From: JAIQFL01 sp035295745
GTDB lineage: Bacteria > Acidobacteriota > Terriglobia > Bryobacterales > Bryobacteraceae
Direction of reading: 5' to 3'
Length of the DNA stretch: 64,000 nt
Assembly: GCA_035295745.1 (NCBI GenBank)
Contig: DATGIL010000005.1
Coordinates: 115,360-179,359 of the forward strand
In this document: positions 18,348-27,124 of the stretch, piece after piece
How positions within the stretch are numbered: position 1 is the stretch's first letter
Layout of the letters: each line of letters starts with the position of its first letter
Program-made: the position numbers and the translations under genes
The notes under the pieces: generated by a model
Seen by the model: the letters and a program-made list of their open reading frames with translations, nothing else
Told to the model about the DNA's origin: nothing
Database searches by the model: none

Positions 18348-18803
18348 AGAGAGGTGCGGGGCGCGTGACGCAGAGCGGGTTTCACGACGACATCGGGAGC
18401 AAGCCTACACTCAGGTAAACCCAACGCGGCAAAGTCCTATTGGATGGCCCCGGCTGGTCGCGCTTGGGAACGGTGTGCGCCAAAAACATTAGCTTCGTCC
18501 AGTTTTTCCACTCTTGTGTCACTGTTGCCAGCAGGCTTACCGAAGCGACCTCGAAAACCGTGCTCCGTTGAACTCGCAGCCTAAATGCCGGACAGATCGT
18601 GACGCGATCTGCGACCTCCTCTACCACGCCGGGCGCGAACTTCGAATCGAGGCCGTCGCGGAGGTGCTGTCGCGCGCCATGCCGCTGGATGCATCAAGCC
18701 ACGTTTCTTCAGTCACCTGGCCGGGAGAAGAGGTCTCTGATTACTTTCTTCGCAGCCTCTATTTCTTCTTGCAGTCCTTTTCCCCCACTTAGCTGGGCGC
18801 GAG
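18348..18803. other. Intergenic region with possible degenerate coding remnant
   Basis: About 455 bases without an intact gene. On the minus strand, codon-like pieces are scattered over different frames: LQEEIEAAKKVIRDLFSRPG at about 18720-18780, RDGLDSKFAPGVVEEVADRV at about 18600-18660, and CEFNGARFSR at about 18550-18580. They are separated by stops or frame changes, as in a decayed gene. The family is not identified. The first piece runs back into the antisense phase of the collagen-like gene end. Confidence 0.3.
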
Positions 18804-20162
18804 CTAATTGGCAGTCGCGCAAACCGCGTAGAACGTCACCACCACCGAGGTACTGGATTTATTTGCCATCCAAACCGTCCAGCTTGTGGAACTTGAGGGG
18901 GCGCTTTGAATCATGCTGACGTTGGCGATGTCGCTTCCGGAAAGCCCACTGGTGGGAAACGAGAATCCGCCGCTCAAAACCTTCGTACCGGAGGGGCAAT
19001 TCAGCGTCAGCGCACCAACGGTTTCGCTGTTTATGGTGCCGGACTGACTGACCTGTTGGTAGTTCGAGACACCAGCGGAACCCGACGCGCCTGTTGCACC
19101 GGCCGCTCCAGCGGAACCGGACGCTCCGGTCGCCCCTGTGGCACCGATGGATCCGGCAGAACCGGATGCCCCTGTCGCTCCAGTAGCGCCCGTGGCTCCG
19201 GTACGACCTGTGGGTCCCGACGGACCGGAGGAACCAGACGCCCCGGTCGCCCCCGTAGCCCCGGAGGCTCCAGAAGAGCCGTTCGCCCCGGTAGCTCCTG
19301 TGGCTCCTGTGGCTCCGGCAATGCCGCTAGAGCCGGTCGCACCTGTCCCACCGGTAGCTCCTGTAGCTCCGGCGATACCGCTAGAACCCGTTGCACCTGT
19401 CCCACCGGTGGCTCCTGTGGGTCCAACCGGGCCGGTGACACCAGTTGCACCAATTCCGGTGGCTCCTGTAGCTCCGGTCGCTCCGGTGGGGCCCGTGGCG
19501 CCAGTGGCGCCAGTTGTACCGATTCCGGTCGCTCCCGTCGCTCCGGTCGGACCGGTAGCGCCCGCCGCACCGATGCCCGTCGCCCCTGTAGCGCCGGTTG
19601 GGCCGGCCGGTCCGGAATTCGCCAGCAGGATCGAGAGAACGCCCGCGTGGCTGGTATTCGTGGCTTCCTTACTGTCGAACTGTACGCTCGTACCGCCGAT
19701 GGCTTCGATGAGGAAGCCGGCGTTAAGGCCCGGGCTGTTGACCCAGTCTTTCACGGCGTTGGTCGCGTCGATCGTGATGAACTGACCCTGAGTGGACACT
19801 GGAACATTGCTGGCGACCACCGTGCCCGCAACCGGAGCATTTAATCCTGTAACCCCTGATTCGCTCCACGTGCCGTTCGCCTCGAAGATCATCACGGAAC
19901 CCGGTGTGCTGACGTGGTTGACATAAATCGTAAAGAGCGCCTTCTGAACTTGGGCTGCGGTCACACTGGTGGGCAAAACCGTAAGATCGAACTGAACCAA
20001 TCCCTGACTGGAGCTACCCACCGTAATGCTGACTGCCGATCCGAAGTTCGTTCCATTGGCTGGAACGACGTACGAATCCTGAGTAGGTAATAATGTCTGG
20101 GCCATGGCTGCCACGGGCGCGAGCAGACCTAGCAACGCGTACCGCCTGAATCGATTTCTCAT
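18804..20162 (-). CDS. Collagen-like surface protein A with DNRLRE-type N-terminal domain
   Basis: The 452-residue protein has a signal peptide (ALLGLLAPVAAMAQ) and a beta-sandwich resembling the DNRLRE (CBM96-type) domain at about 22-180 (QDSYVVPANGTNFG, GLVQFDLTVLP, SVQFDSKE). About 60 Gly-X-Y triplets follow (184-364), dominated by GAT and GPT, with GIG register breaks. An 88-residue C-terminal cap (TLNCPSGTKVLSGGFSFPTS) ends the protein. Bacterial collagen-like proteins form triple helices at the cell surface, and Thr-rich ones can be O-glycosylated. AGGAGAAC lies seven bases ahead of the ATG. A paralogue is encoded at 24.7-26.3 kb, with a doubled GT-C-like gene between them on the same strand. 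Confidence 0.9.
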   Translation of the reverse strand: MRNRFRRYALLGLLAPVAAMAQTLLPTQDSYVVPANGTNFGSAVSITVGSSSQGLVQFDLTVLPTSVTAAQVQKALFTIYVNHVSTPGSVMIFEANGTWSESGVTGLNAPVAGTVVASNVPVSTQGQFITIDATNAVKDWVNSPGLNAGFLIEAIGGTSVQFDSKEATNTSHAGVLSILLANSGPAGPTGATGATGIGAAGATGPTGATGATGIGTTGATGATGPTGATGATGATGIGATGVTGPVGPTGATGGTGATGSSGIAGATGATGGTGATGSSGIAGATGATGATGANGSSGASGATGATGASGSSGPSGPTGRTGATGATGATGASGSAGSIGATGATGASGSAGAAGATGASGSAGVSNYQQVSQSGTINSETVGALTLNCPSGTKVLSGGFSFPTSGLSGSDIANVSMIQSAPSSSTSWTVWMANKSSTSVVVTFYAVCATAN

Positions 20163-20469
20163 TCAGTTCTCCTAACGTTCGATCGAATTCCTCTAAGCCG
20201 GCGGGGGTTCCACAGCACGCCGGCCCGAACGACGATTATTGTTCCGATCCAAAATAAAGCCAGTCTGAGTCAAACGCTTTAAGGGCAAAGATCCGTCATA
20301 TGGCGCGCAAATGACGGCGGACCTGTCATCGGCGAAGCTGCGGCAAATATGCAGCCGGCGGGTGAAAGTAATTGCCCCAGACTAGACAAAGCATCGACCA
20401 GGATACACGGTCAGCAACGACCCCGACAGCTGATCAAAGTACTTTCTTTGGTAGGTACTGGGAGGCCTA
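20163..20469. promoter_or_regulatory. Leader region of collagen-like gene A with two hairpins
   Basis: About 300 bases between the doubled membrane protein and collagen-like gene A. Two inverted repeats can be read: GCCGGCG/CGCCGGC at 20197-20224 (7-bp stem, 14-base loop) and CCGTCAT/ATGACGG at 20293-20317 (7-bp stem, 11-base loop). They may shape the leader RNA of the downstream gene or end transcription from the upstream one. No clear promoter boxes were found. Confidence 0.4.
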
Positions 20470-23400
20470 TCAGGGCGATGGAATCGGGGAAAGTCCCGCA
20501 ACGGATGGGCGCCACCAAACCACTACCAGAGTTGCCAGAGTCAGCAGGCTGAGCCCGTCCCCCAGCCAGACCGGCGCAGTCCGCAGCCACTGCGCTTCCA
20601 CCTGGTGGTCTCCGGGCGGCACGTCAAAGCGAATCTGACCACTCCCGGAGGTTGGCTTGGCCTCCGAAGCTACACCGTCAATCCGGACCTGCCAGCCCGG
20701 ATAATAGGAAATCGCGAGCTGGATAACACTGGGCCGCCTGGCCACCACTCTCGCCGACCACGAAACAGGCGTCCGCGCCGTTCGTTGGATGTCCGCATCC
20801 CCATCGACCACGATGGCGTTCCGCGCATCATATGGCGAAGGCACATCTACCCATCTCGGAACATACTCCCCAGCGGTGGTTACTTCTAAACCGCGCGAGG
20901 CGAGCGCCGCCGGAGTCCAGAATGACAGGTCCACATCGCGCAGCCCTCGAGCCGCCATGTGGCTGAGGTTCGGCACGATCAGGAGCGCCATAGCCGACGC
21001 AAACGCCGGCGTCCGCCACTGGGGCCAGGCATCCAGAACGTGCCCCAGTGCCGCCACCAAGAGTGCGAGCGCGACTGCCACCGGACCGAGGAGCCGCCAC
21101 GGAAACTCTACGTACTGCAACAGAGGCAGGCGGTCCCAGGCAAATTCCGCGTCGCGCAGCATCAGGAAAGAGAGAATCGCCACCGCCACGCCAAAGAAGC
21201 GGAGGTAGGCGGGGTCACCAGACTTCGGGTATCGTGCCACAACCACGCACGCGACCCCGGCAAGGAGAAGGTGACTCCACCCCAACGCGAATGACATCTC
21301 ATCCTTTGGACCTTCCACGGAAATCCCGTATCCCCAAGGTGAATAGAACAACTGCTCCAGGTAGACAAAGTGGTTCGAGTACCGTAAATAACCCTGCAAC
21401 AAACGGTCGATGTGAATGTCGCCGCGCTCGGCCAGGCTAGGCAGCCATAGAGCCGCTCCTAACCCGAGCCCCAGCGCCAATCCTGCCGCCTGTCGCCCCA
21501 GGATAAGCCCACTGCGCGCGCGCCATGCGGTAAATCCGATAAAGGCAACTAGCAACGGTGTGAAGAGCAGCGCCGCTCCGTTGTGGCTCAGGAACACTCC
21601 GCCGTACGCCGCGGCCCCTAGCAGGAGCGCCGGGTACTTTCCGTGTTTAGCGTAAGCCCCGAATCCGTACAACGTGAGTACCTCAAAGGGAAACGCCGCA
21701 AATTCAGCCATAGCCGAGCGCACATACAAGTCGAGGGCGAAGTAGGGGGCATAAATCAGTGCGGCCGAAGCCAGCCAACCGCCTCGCTCCCCAAAGTACA
21801 GCCGACCCAGCAGGAATCCGGCGAACGCGGAAGCCACCACGATGGTAGCGCAGGCCAGGTTCAGGGCAGTCACGAAGCTGAAGCCCAGCAAGTGCCAGAG
21901 CTCTCCGGCATAGTAAATCAGCGGCGGATTGAACAGAAAGAGCGGCTGTCCGTTGCCATTGGTGAGATCGGGCGCCCAGCGCGGCAACAGAATTCCCGCC
22001 GAGATGTTCTGGTGAAACTCGATGAGACGCGGAAAATATTCGAATGCGTCGTGGCCGTCGAGCACCTTACCTGAAAAAAGCGGGAGGCAGACCGGCAGCG
22101 CCAGTGCAATCACCCCGGCCGCGATCCGAAGGCGGCGGCGTGCGTCAGGATTTACCGTGATGACCACGACACGCGCGGCTTCCCACGCCTTAGCAAGTCC
22201 CCTTTTTTCCGACATTGCCATCAGAATCACTACGAGGATTCCGGCGAATGGCCCTGCTGCGCGCCACAATTCCGGCCGGTATTGAAAACGGACGTGATGG
22301 TCGCCTGGGGGCATGGCAACGGCGGGAAATCCCGGTGAGAGCATCACTGTGCGAACAGCCCTCCCGTCTAATTCGGCTTTCCAGTTGGCGTGCCACGTCA
22401 TCTTGAACAGGGCGAAACCGTCGCGCGCGGCCCGATAGTCCGCCTCATAGATCTCGTCGGTGTGCCGCTCCGCAACGACCGCACCTGGCGGCGCTTCTGC
22501 CGCGACGGCAGGTAGCGGATCGTCGGGACCGACACGCCCGAGTGCCGGCGGAGCATCGCCGTCCCAGTCCAATAGCAGGTGTTTGCGCAGCCCGACCCAA
22601 TAGCTCCCGAGCCACCGGTCGTTCACATCGTAGAAATCGTTGCGCGATGTGGTCACCGCCGCCACGACGTCGACCATGTCGAAGTAGCCGCCGCCAGGCG
22701 CGGCGAGTATGTTAAATGGCCCGATCCGCTTGACGGGTGTCACCCATGGCGGCAGCAAGGGTCCGGCTTCCGCTGGTGCCACCACTGTCTGGATGTTAAA
22801 CAAACGGTAGTGATCGGGACTTTGATCGTTGAACCGGACCATCACGTCCGAGGTCAGCGCCATCGAATGGTAGAGAAACGACACCGTGGGAATCTGCGCC
22901 GTGCTCAGAAACCCGTGAAACGGCACATCTCCGATTTTGAATGTACCGCCCCAGCCGGCCGCCAGCCCGGGGTATGTGCGCCCGCCTCGATCTTTTACCA
23001 GGCGCAGGGCGGCGTCGAGGGAAGATCTTTCCGCGTCATAGGCCTGCAGATTCCTGCGCCCCCAGGTGCCATCGTTGTTCAGGTTGAGCCATCTGTCCTT
23101 CGCCATGGGGTAGAGTAGCAGCGCGGTCAAGAGAGCGGCGACTCCGAAGCGGCGGCGCCGGCCCAGTTCGCCCCCCAAAGACGTCAGACCCACTGCCGAA
23201 AGCAGCAGCAGAAAAACGTGCGCTCCACCGATCACACGGTGTAGTTGCATGTCCCGTGAGACTCCCAGCAGGGGGAGCAGCGATCCCCATAACGGCCGGC
23301 CGCAGAAAATCGCGAGCCACATCCCAGCGCCCAATAGGATAAAGAAGTGGGCTTGGCCGTCTCCTACGAGCATTCCGCCCTTCCCCGATCCCTGGTTCGC

Positions 23401-24360
23401 CGCCCCCCACCAGTGATTCAGATGGCGGCGCCAGAAGAACCACAGCGCACCGCAGAAAGCCAGCAAAGTGAGCGTGGGGAGGCGGCCGTAGTCAAGAAGA
23501 TCGCCCTCAAAGAGGTTCTTCATCACCTGGCCCGGTCCGAAGGAATCCCACTTCCACGCGAATTCCCAGCGGCTGTGATTGATGGTGCCGTCGAGCAACA
23601 GTGGCGCGACTTGAAATACCGCGAGGGCTCCCGCCGCTGCGCCCACCCAAAGGGTGCGCCGGATGCGAAGGCCGCGCGGCACTTCCGCATCGGGCATCAC
23701 CGCTAACAGGCAGAGACTCAATGCGCCGATATACCCGTAGATGAAATGAGCCAGGAACGTCAGTCCCAGCAGTGCTCCTGCCAGCGTGAGACGCTGTCCC
23801 TTGCGAATTGCGCGGTATCCCAGCCCTAGCGAGAAGAGCAAAAAGTGTACCGCGACGGATTGCGGGAACAGACCGCTTCCCGCCCAGGTGAAACTCCCGT
23901 ATTCCAAGCCATATAGGAAATTTGTGGAGACCATCGGCGTCAGTACTGCGGCTGCGGCACAAGCGATGGGGCGCAGTCCCAAGAACCGCGCGGCCATGAA
24001 GAAACTGAACGGTAGCAGGACAAGAGAAAGAAATCGCGCCCAGACGAACACCGTCATCAGGGAGACAGACTTGCCGGAAGCCAGCCAGCCTCCCAGCACC
24101 ATCAAGTGCGCCAAGGGCTGATATGTGCGCAAGACTGGATATCCCAGCGACCATTCCCCAGACCAGCAGTCCAGCGGATTCTCGCCGTGACTCAACGCGT
24201 CCGCCATCCGCTCGATGAGAGTGAAATGAAAAACGTTGTCGTTGAGATCCACGCGGCTGATCACCAGTTCCGGACTAAGCATCAGCCCATTCAAGAGAAG
24301 GATTGCAGCCAGCACGAACCAAGCGACGCGTCGTTCGCTAAGCCATTTCACAAGGGGCAT
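20470..24360 (-). CDS. Doubled GT-C-like / PTPS-related membrane protein (1296 aa)
   Basis: The protein consists of two similar halves. Each has an acidic loop after the first helix (SRVDLNDNVFHF near residue 35; DGHDAFEYFPRL near 775), about ten membrane helices and a C-terminal beta-rich soluble domain with matching YxPGWxxxxDG-type motifs (TWHANWKAELDGRAV in the first, SYYPGWQVRIDGVAS in the second) and a PPGDHxVxxQ motif (MPPGDHHVRFQYR; VPPGDHQVEAQWL). This matches YfhO-like or 6-pyruvoyl-tetrahydropterin-synthase-related membrane proteins, which have a GT-C glycosyltransferase fold and are implicated in lipid-linked sugar transfer. Two such units in one chain are unusual. It lies between two collagen-like genes on the same strand. 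Confidence 0.8.
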   Translation of the reverse strand: MPLVKWLSERRVAWFVLAAILLLNGLMLSPELVISRVDLNDNVFHFTLIERMADALSHGENPLDCWSGEWSLGYPVLRTYQPLAHLMVLGGWLASGKSVSLMTVFVWARFLSLVLLPFSFFMAARFLGLRPIACAAAAVLTPMVSTNFLYGLEYGSFTWAGSGLFPQSVAVHFLLFSLGLGYRAIRKGQRLTLAGALLGLTFLAHFIYGYIGALSLCLLAVMPDAEVPRGLRIRRTLWVGAAAGALAVFQVAPLLLDGTINHSRWEFAWKWDSFGPGQVMKNLFEGDLLDYGRLPTLTLLAFCGALWFFWRRHLNHWWGAANQGSGKGGMLVGDGQAHFFILLGAGMWLAIFCGRPLWGSLLPLLGVSRDMQLHRVIGGAHVFLLLLSAVGLTSLGGELGRRRRFGVAALLTALLLYPMAKDRWLNLNNDGTWGRRNLQAYDAERSSLDAALRLVKDRGGRTYPGLAAGWGGTFKIGDVPFHGFLSTAQIPTVSFLYHSMALTSDVMVRFNDQSPDHYRLFNIQTVVAPAEAGPLLPPWVTPVKRIGPFNILAAPGGGYFDMVDVVAAVTTSRNDFYDVNDRWLGSYWVGLRKHLLLDWDGDAPPALGRVGPDDPLPAVAAEAPPGAVVAERHTDEIYEADYRAARDGFALFKMTWHANWKAELDGRAVRTVMLSPGFPAVAMPPGDHHVRFQYRPELWRAAGPFAGILVVILMAMSEKRGLAKAWEAARVVVITVNPDARRRLRIAAGVIALALPVCLPLFSGKVLDGHDAFEYFPRLIEFHQNISAGILLPRWAPDLTNGNGQPLFLFNPPLIYYAGELWHLLGFSFVTALNLACATIVVASAFAGFLLGRLYFGERGGWLASAALIYAPYFALDLYVRSAMAEFAAFPFEVLTLYGFGAYAKHGKYPALLLGAAAYGGVFLSHNGAALLFTPLLVAFIGFTAWRARSGLILGRQAAGLALGLGLGAALWLPSLAERGDIHIDRLLQGYLRYSNHFVYLEQLFYSPWGYGISVEGPKDEMSFALGWSHLLLAGVACVVVARYPKSGDPAYLRFFGVAVAILSFLMLRDAEFAWDRLPLLQYVEFPWRLLGPVAVALALLVAALGHVLDAWPQWRTPAFASAMALLIVPNLSHMAARGLRDVDLSFWTPAALASRGLEVTTAGEYVPRWVDVPSPYDARNAIVVDGDADIQRTARTPVSWSARVVARRPSVIQLAISYYPGWQVRIDGVASEAKPTSGSGQIRFDVPPGDHQVEAQWLRTAPVWLGDGLSLLTLATLVVVWWRPSVAGLSPIPSP

Positions 24361-24736
24361 GGATGTTCGGTAGGCAAATCCTCACAAGCTGTCAGGATAG
24401 CGCAGGAAAACAATTGTGCCATATATCGGTCATGTGACGGAACCCATAGTCCTGAGGCGTCTGAGGTCAAGCACCTGGAGACAGTGCGCGGAGTGGACGA
24501 GGATCGGCCGCGCCATACCGGTTTCAGTAGCCGATGTTCTGCGTGCCGAAAGATCAATGTGCTACGGACATCAGAAGAAGGCCGAGGATCCACCGTCCCC
24601 CCGTCGCTGACAATCGGGAGGAAGGGAAAGGGGTGGCCGGGCCGTCTGGTTTTTCGCTGCAAGCCGGCAGCTGCGCCGCGTAGCCGGTTCTGCAATCGTG
24701 GGGTGAATCGTTTCTATGCGTCCACGGCACATTCGA
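24361..24736. other. Intergenic region, nothing recognised
   Basis: About 375 bases between collagen-like gene B and the doubled membrane protein gene. It presumably holds a terminator and a promoter, but no strong hairpin, promoter boxes or codon-like frame was found. Confidence 0.4.
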
Positions 24737-26257
24737 TCATTGACACGAGAACGCAGTCGAAATACCCCCGCTCACCGTGCTTCCGAATGTAGCCTCCAGC
24801 GTAATCGCCGCGAGAGCAGACTGTTTGCTGGTTGCGGTCAACGTGCATTGCTGGATGCCATTGGTTGTGCAGGTGTTGGAAATCACGCCTCCAACGGTCC
24901 AGGTCGTGCTGCCGGCGACAGGTGTTGCGGAGTGGAGAGCCCACGTGACGTTGACTCCTGTGGTCAGGTAGCTATACGCGGTGACGCTGGGCGTGCATGC
25001 TGTCGGCAGGATGGTAAACTGGGCCGCGTTCGTAGCTGCGTTGGCGCTGGTTCCCGTGAGCCCGACCTGGATTGTAGTAGCCGCCACGGCGTTCTGGGGA
25101 GAGTGCTGGAGAACGGTATAGGCGATACCGCTCGGCGCCGCTCCCGTACCAACGCTAGCGGGGGGACCCGACGGGCCGCTCGGGCCGGTTAATCCAGTTG
25201 GACCCGGTACGGTGCTGGATTGGCCGGTCGCGCCTGCTGCGCCGGTCGCACCAGTTGAGCCCGTGCGACCGGTTGGACCGGCCACATTACTCGCGGCGCC
25301 GCTCGGGCCAGATGCTCCTATCGCACCCGCGACCCCGGTTGCACCCGCGATGCCTGTCGCACCAGTGGCACCCGTTCCCGTCGCACCGGTCGCACCCGCG
25401 ACTCCGGTTGCACCGGCGATGCCGGTCGCACCAGTGGCACCCGCTCCCGTCGCACCGGTCGCGCCCGCGACTCCGGTTGCACCCGCGATGCCTGTTGCGC
25501 CAGTGGCACCCGTTCCCGTCGCACCGCTCGCCCCCGCGACCCCGGTTGCACCCGCAATGCCGGTCGCGCCTGTGGCACCCGCTCCCGTTGCACCGGTCGC
25601 GCCCGCGACTCCGGTTGCACCCGCGATGCCTGTTGCGCCAGTGGCACCCGCAACGCCAGCGCCCGTCGGACCCGTCGGCCCTGCCGGACCGGTTGCGCCC
25701 GTACCCCCGCCGGCACTCGAAAGGACCAGTGTCAACATCGCTGGATGGCTGGTGTTGGTGTTCTCTTTACTGTCGAACTGCACGCTCGTGCCGCCGTTCG
25801 CCGTGATCAGGAATCCGTTATTCAATAACGGGTTCATGATCCACCCCTGCACCGCCGATGTCGCATCAACCGTGACGTACGCATTCGCCGCCGCGACTAA
25901 CAGGGGGTTTCCGACGGCCGCCCCTGCCGTGGGCGCGTTGGTTCCGTTCACCCCGCCTTCCGTCCAACCTCCATTCGCCACCGTGATCGTTACGCTCCCG
26001 CCCACTGCCACCGTGTGCACAAAGAGAGTCAGCGTTGCCTTCTGCACCGCGCCAGCCGTCAGTCCCGGCGGCAGTTGCGACAGGTCGAACTGCACCAGCC
26101 CCTGGCTTCCCGTGCTACCCACCGTCAAATTCGGTGACGTCCCGAAATTGGTGCCGTTCGCCGGCACCACATATGAATCTTGCATTGGCGTCAACGTTTG
26201 TGCGCACATGGACGGCCCCAACGACGCCAATGCCAAGATAAGCAGCAGCTCTCTCAC
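24737..26257 (-). CDS. Collagen-like surface protein B with DNRLRE-type N-terminal domain
   Basis: The 506-residue paralogue of the protein at 18.8 kb has the same plan: signal peptide (LLLILALASLGPSMCAQ), DNRLRE-like domain (about 21-182, sharing QDSYVVPANGTNFG, SQGLVQFDL and GGTSVQFDSKE), a Gly-X-Y region (about 184-368) and a different C-terminal domain of about 138 residues with four Cys. The collagen region is built of five 23-residue modules (GATGATGIAGATGVAG core) encoded by a 69-bp tandem repeat. Because 23 is not a multiple of 3, each module boundary breaks the Gly-X-Y register. The GTG start has AAGGAA five bases upstream. It begins 21 bases after the PEP-CTERM gene, so they are probably co-transcribed. 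Confidence 0.9.
   Translation of the reverse strand: MRELLLILALASLGPSMCAQTLTPMQDSYVVPANGTNFGTSPNLTVGSTGSQGLVQFDLSQLPPGLTAGAVQKATLTLFVHTVAVGGSVTITVANGGWTEGGVNGTNAPTAGAAVGNPLLVAAANAYVTVDATSAVQGWIMNPLLNNGFLITANGGTSVQFDSKENTNTSHPAMLTLVLSSAGGGTGATGPAGPTGPTGAGVAGATGATGIAGATGVAGATGATGAGATGATGIAGATGVAGASGATGTGATGATGIAGATGVAGATGATGAGATGATGIAGATGVAGATGATGTGATGATGIAGATGVAGAIGASGPSGAASNVAGPTGRTGSTGATGAAGATGQSSTVPGPTGLTGPSGPSGPPASVGTGAAPSGIAYTVLQHSPQNAVAATTIQVGLTGTSANAATNAAQFTILPTACTPSVTAYSYLTTGVNVTWALHSATPVAGSTTWTVGGVISNTCTTNGIQQCTLTATSKQSALAAITLEATFGSTVSGGISTAFSCQ
25310..25656 (-). repeat. 69-bp in-gene tandem repeat, five units
   Basis: CACCCG(T/C)TCCCG marks the unit, ending at 25380, 25449, 25518 and 25587, exactly 69 bases apart, with a divergent fifth unit beyond. 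Differences are mostly synonymous C/T or A/G changes. Each unit encodes 23 residues, so copy-number change keeps the reading frame and alters the collagen-like stalk length in steps of 23 residues. Confidence 0.85.
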
Positions 26258-26278
26258 GGTTCCTTCTTTCTTTCGTCC

Positions 26279-26956
26279 TTAGGTGTTCGATCGGCGCCGC
26301 CGCAACAACAGAGTGCCCAAAACCACTGCCATTCCACTCAGAGCTGAGGTCGCAGGCTCAGGAGCTGGCGCCGAGGCGGAGTCTGCTCCAGTGATTGCCA
26401 CCGCCCAATTGGCGTCTCGTGAGGTTCCCAGCGCGGTCGTAGTATCGCAGAAATTTCCCTGTAGGCCGAATTCGGCGCAGGTGAAGCCAGGATTGCCATC
26501 CTGCACGAAACCGTCGGCTAGAAAGCCGTCCGTCGGCACGTTGTCCCATTCCGCCAGTGCCAGGGTGTAGTCCCCCGCTGACAAGTTCTCCTGAATAACC
26601 GGATCGTCGCAATTGCCGGTCACTGGGTCCGCACCGGTGGTCCCGCAATGGCCGCCGTTGTCGCTGACGATCTCATTCCCGCTGGCATCGAACACGATCG
26701 CGTTAGGTGCGAATCCGCCTGCCAGAACCAGCGTGGACGTTGGCGAGGTCGGCACCGTGCCGCCGGCATACCCATAGGATTGGATCGTGACAACCTGGGA
26801 GGCGTTAAGCGTGAAATTAATTAGGGCCACGCCGGTGTCGTCGGCAAATGCTCCCTGGAAGAGGAATGTGCTGGCAAAAGCGGGGGCTCCCAACGCTCCC
26901 AGGACTACTGCAAATCGGCACGATTTCGCCGTAAATCGCCATAAATTCGACATCAT
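26279..26956 (-). CDS. PEP-CTERM sorting-signal exoprotein
   Basis: The product is about 225 residues (233 codons are possible from a TTG at 26971, but the ATG at 26956 gives a better signal peptide). It has a signal sequence (RFAVVLGALGAPAFAST), a beta-rich body with Cys residues (GHCGTTGADP, GNCDDPVIQ, GFTCAEFGLQGNFC), similar to DVUA0089-type exported proteins, and a C-terminal tripartite signal: PEPATSALSG, a hydrophobic segment and RRRRSNT. PEP-CTERM signals are processed by exosortase, linked to export of exopolysaccharide-associated proteins. No exosortase gene lies in this window. It directly precedes collagen-like gene B. Confidence 0.85.
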   Translation of the reverse strand: MMSNLWRFTAKSCRFAVVLGALGAPAFASTFLFQGAFADDTGVALINFTLNASQVVTIQSYGYAGGTVPTSPTSTLVLAGGFAPNAIVFDASGNEIVSDNGGHCGTTGADPVTGNCDDPVIQENLSAGDYTLALAEWDNVPTDGFLADGFVQDGNPGFTCAEFGLQGNFCDTTTALGTSRDANWAVAITGADSASAPAPEPATSALSGMAVVLGTLLLRRRRSNT

Positions 26957-27124
26957 AAAATCACTATCCAAAGGATGAGGCGGTGAATTTCAGCATCCAT
27001 CATTGTAGGCGATTCCGGGCTTTGCGTCACGAGAATGTGTGGAAGAAGGTGCGGCGATTAAAGCCTAATTCATGCAATATTCATTTAATCTTTTGCCTAT
27101 TCAATTGGGAGTACGGTCAGAGGA

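Noticed and set aside
25212..26282. 356-codon Pro/Ala/Val-rich plus-strand frame
   Set aside because: It is the complement of the collagen-like repeat; its VAPVAP pattern is a mirror of Gly-X-Y coding.
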